This document shows, piece by piece, positions 62,761 through 64,000 of a DNA stretch of 64,000 nucleotides. Below the pieces are notes generated by a model. The model was not told the origin of the DNA and ran no database searches. It was given only the letters and a program-made list of their open reading frames with translations. Both the position numbers and the translations under genes were made by a program. The DNA is taken from positions 5,139,501 through 5,203,500 of the forward strand of contig NZ_CP013949.1 of the NCBI RefSeq assembly GCF_000296215.2, written 5' to 3'. Position 1 is the first letter of the stretch. Every line of letters begins with the position of its first letter. The stretch comes from Bradyrhizobium sp. CCGE-LA001 (GTDB lineage: Bacteria; Pseudomonadota; Alphaproteobacteria; Rhizobiales; Xanthobacteraceae).

Positions 62761-64000
62761 TCAATTGCAGACCTCGGTGGTAACCATGATTCCGCGGTTG
62801 TCCTTCACCGCTCCAAGACGGCACCCCTTGCCAACCGGCCGGCATCCCGCGCCGTTGCACACCATCTGTCCGGACGCCTGCGATTTTGGCGAGGCGGATT
62901 CAGCGCTTTTCCGGTCCTGATCCCGCCTCCGCGACTCCTCGCGCGTCGCCACCGGCTTCTTCTCCGGGATCTTCTCGCACTCGTTGTCCTCACCGACGCG
63001 ATAGCCGGAACGGCAGGTGATCTTCACGCATTGATCGCCGTCGGCCTTGAAGCCGAAATTGCACACGAGCGGACACACCCGCCCCGACTTCGCCTTCAGC
63101 GCATCGAGCGCATCGACGCTGACGAGCTTCACGTCGAACTGCGTACCGGCATATTTGTTGAACAGAGTCAGCGAGCGCTGCGCGGCCGAACTCCATTCGC
63201 TCTCCGCAGACGCCGTCAGGCACCCGACGCGGCGCAATTCGCTTTGTACCGATTTGGAAAGCTCGGCCGCCGACAATGTGGATGTCGGCCCCGGCGAGAG
63301 CGCGGCCACTTTCTGGTTCTCGACTTCGGGCAGCTGCCGATCTGCGGCGGGCTTTGCGGCCTGTTCCGCTTTCTCGGCCGCCTGCCTTGCAGCGAGCTCC
63401 GCCTTTGCCTTCTCGGCCGCCTGCTTCTCCGCCAGCGCCTTCGCCGCCGCCGCCTCGGCCAGCTTGCGCTGGTGCTCCGCCGCTTCCGCCTTCGCCTGCT
63501 CGATCTGCTTCTGCTTCTCAGCGGCGATCCGCGCGTCCTCGGCCGCCTTGGCCGCCGCGGCGGCCTTCTCCTGCTCGGCCTTCTGGGCGCGCTCGGCGAT
63601 CAGCCTCGCCTTCTCCTGCTCCGCCGCCTTCGCCTTTTGCTCGGCCGAGGCACGCGTCTCTTCCGCAGCGATCTTGTTCAACTGGCCCTTGGCGAGGTTG
63701 GCATAAAAGCCTTCGGGATATTGCGCCAGGAAGGCTTCCCATCCGTCCCGCGTGCCGAGCTGGAGCGCAAGTTCATAATCTCGCCTGAGTTCGGACTGCG
63801 GATTGGCTTGCGGACCGGTCGCAACGGGCTTGGCAGGCACGAGCGGCACGTCATCGCCGCCCAGCGAGCCATACACGAAGGGCTCCTGCTTGTTGCCCGT
63901 GCTCTTCAGCACGTCGTCGCGCACGAAGCCGAACGCCTTGCGCAGATCGAGCCCCGGTTTTGGCAGATGGTCACTCAATGCCACCGCAAACGGGCTGTTC
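62761..64000 (-). CDS. Second secreted caspase-family protein (5' end beyond window)
   Basis: The C-terminal 412 residues of a paralogue of the preceding gene. The visible part starts in NSPFAVALSDHLPKPGLDLRKAFGFVRDD, matching its neighbour closely, then a coiled coil (KAKAAEQEKARLIAERAQKAEQEK), and a Cys-rich tail (RVCPLVCNFGFKADGDQCVKI and GAGCRPVGKGC). The catalytic His/Cys domain lies outside the window and cannot be checked. The frame continues to the edge, so the gene is truncated only by the window. Confidence 0.85.
   Translation of the reverse strand, partial: NSPFAVALSDHLPKPGLDLRKAFGFVRDDVLKSTGNKQEPFVYGSLGGDDVPLVPAKPVATGPQANPQSELRRDYELALQLGTRDGWEAFLAQYPEGFYANLAKGQLNKIAAEETRASAEQKAKAAEQEKARLIAERAQKAEQEKAAAAAKAAEDARIAAEKQKQIEQAKAEAAEHQRKLAEAAAAKALAEKQAAEKAKAELAARQAAEKAEQAAKPAADRQLPEVENQKVAALSPGPTSTLSAAELSKSVQSELRRVGCLTASAESEWSSAAQRSLTLFNKYAGTQFDVKLVSVDALDALKAKSGRVCPLVCNFGFKADGDQCVKITCRSGYRVGEDNECEKIPEKKPVATREESRRRDQDRKSAESASPKSQASGQMVCNGAGCRPVGKGCRLGAVKDNRGIMVTTEVCN

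Overview
The window is a 64 kb stretch of GC-rich chromosome from an alphaproteobacterium, most likely Bradyrhizobium or a close relative. The evidence is the GC-rich codon use, the groEL tail, complete sets for branched-chain amino acid uptake and CO-dehydrogenase-type maturation, beta-ketoadipate genes, many stand-alone sensory proteins, and several families of palindromic intergenic repeats of the kind common in that genus. No rRNA, tRNA, CRISPR array, insertion sequence or prophage was seen. The content looks like ordinary core and accessory chromosome.

Layout. 0-5 kb: the groEL 3' end with terminator, lepB, a divergent LysR/isochorismatase pair with a clear operator-like palindrome, an SDR dehydrogenase, and a membrane-anchored Tlde1-like (DUF2778) protein. 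5-11 kb: a FecR-domain secreted protein with an embedded EF-hand loop, a CHASE2 adenylate cyclase, then two membrane glycosyltransferases. 11-16 kb: small secreted proteins, DUF72 and DUF488 genes, a PhzF-family isomerase and a second membrane adenylate cyclase. 16-21 kb: a TetR-HlyD-ATPase-permease efflux operon divergent from an ArsR-SRPBCC-GFA operon. 21-29.5 kb: DUF2000, DUF4189 and lipoprotein genes, then a cox-type operon (coxG, coxS, coxM, coxD, coxE, two XdhC-family genes, a MoeA/MobA-like fusion) that lacks the catalytic coxL. 29.7-32.4 kb: pcaB-pcaD-pcaC. 33.5-38.6 kb: livHMGFK. 38.6-45.9 kb: response regulator, MASE4-type hybrid histidine kinase, P1-family (NylC-like) hydrolase, KTSC protein, EF-hand protein, rpe and a membrane protein. 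46-53 kb: a Ser/Thr kinase-universal-stress-protein fusion with a metallophosphoesterase, a three-gene operon containing a TolQ/ExbB-like proton channel, and a divergent NarX/NarL-type two-component system. 53-64 kb: TetR, purB, an M20 amidohydrolase, a CHASE3-PAS histidine kinase, a Tat-dependent solute-binding protein and two tandem secreted caspase-family proteins, the second cut by the window edge.

The parts most worth a second look are the TolQ-like motor operon next to the kinase-USP/phosphatase pair (46.5-50.8 kb), the tandem caspase-like proteins (61-64 kb), the cox cluster without coxL, the EF-hand-bearing FecR protein beside a CHASE2 cyclase, and an easily missed 55-residue Gln/Gly-rich protein with its own terminator at 33.0-33.2 kb. 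All functions are read from sequence motifs without database searches. Start sites were chosen from ribosome-binding-site spacing, overlaps and signal peptides.
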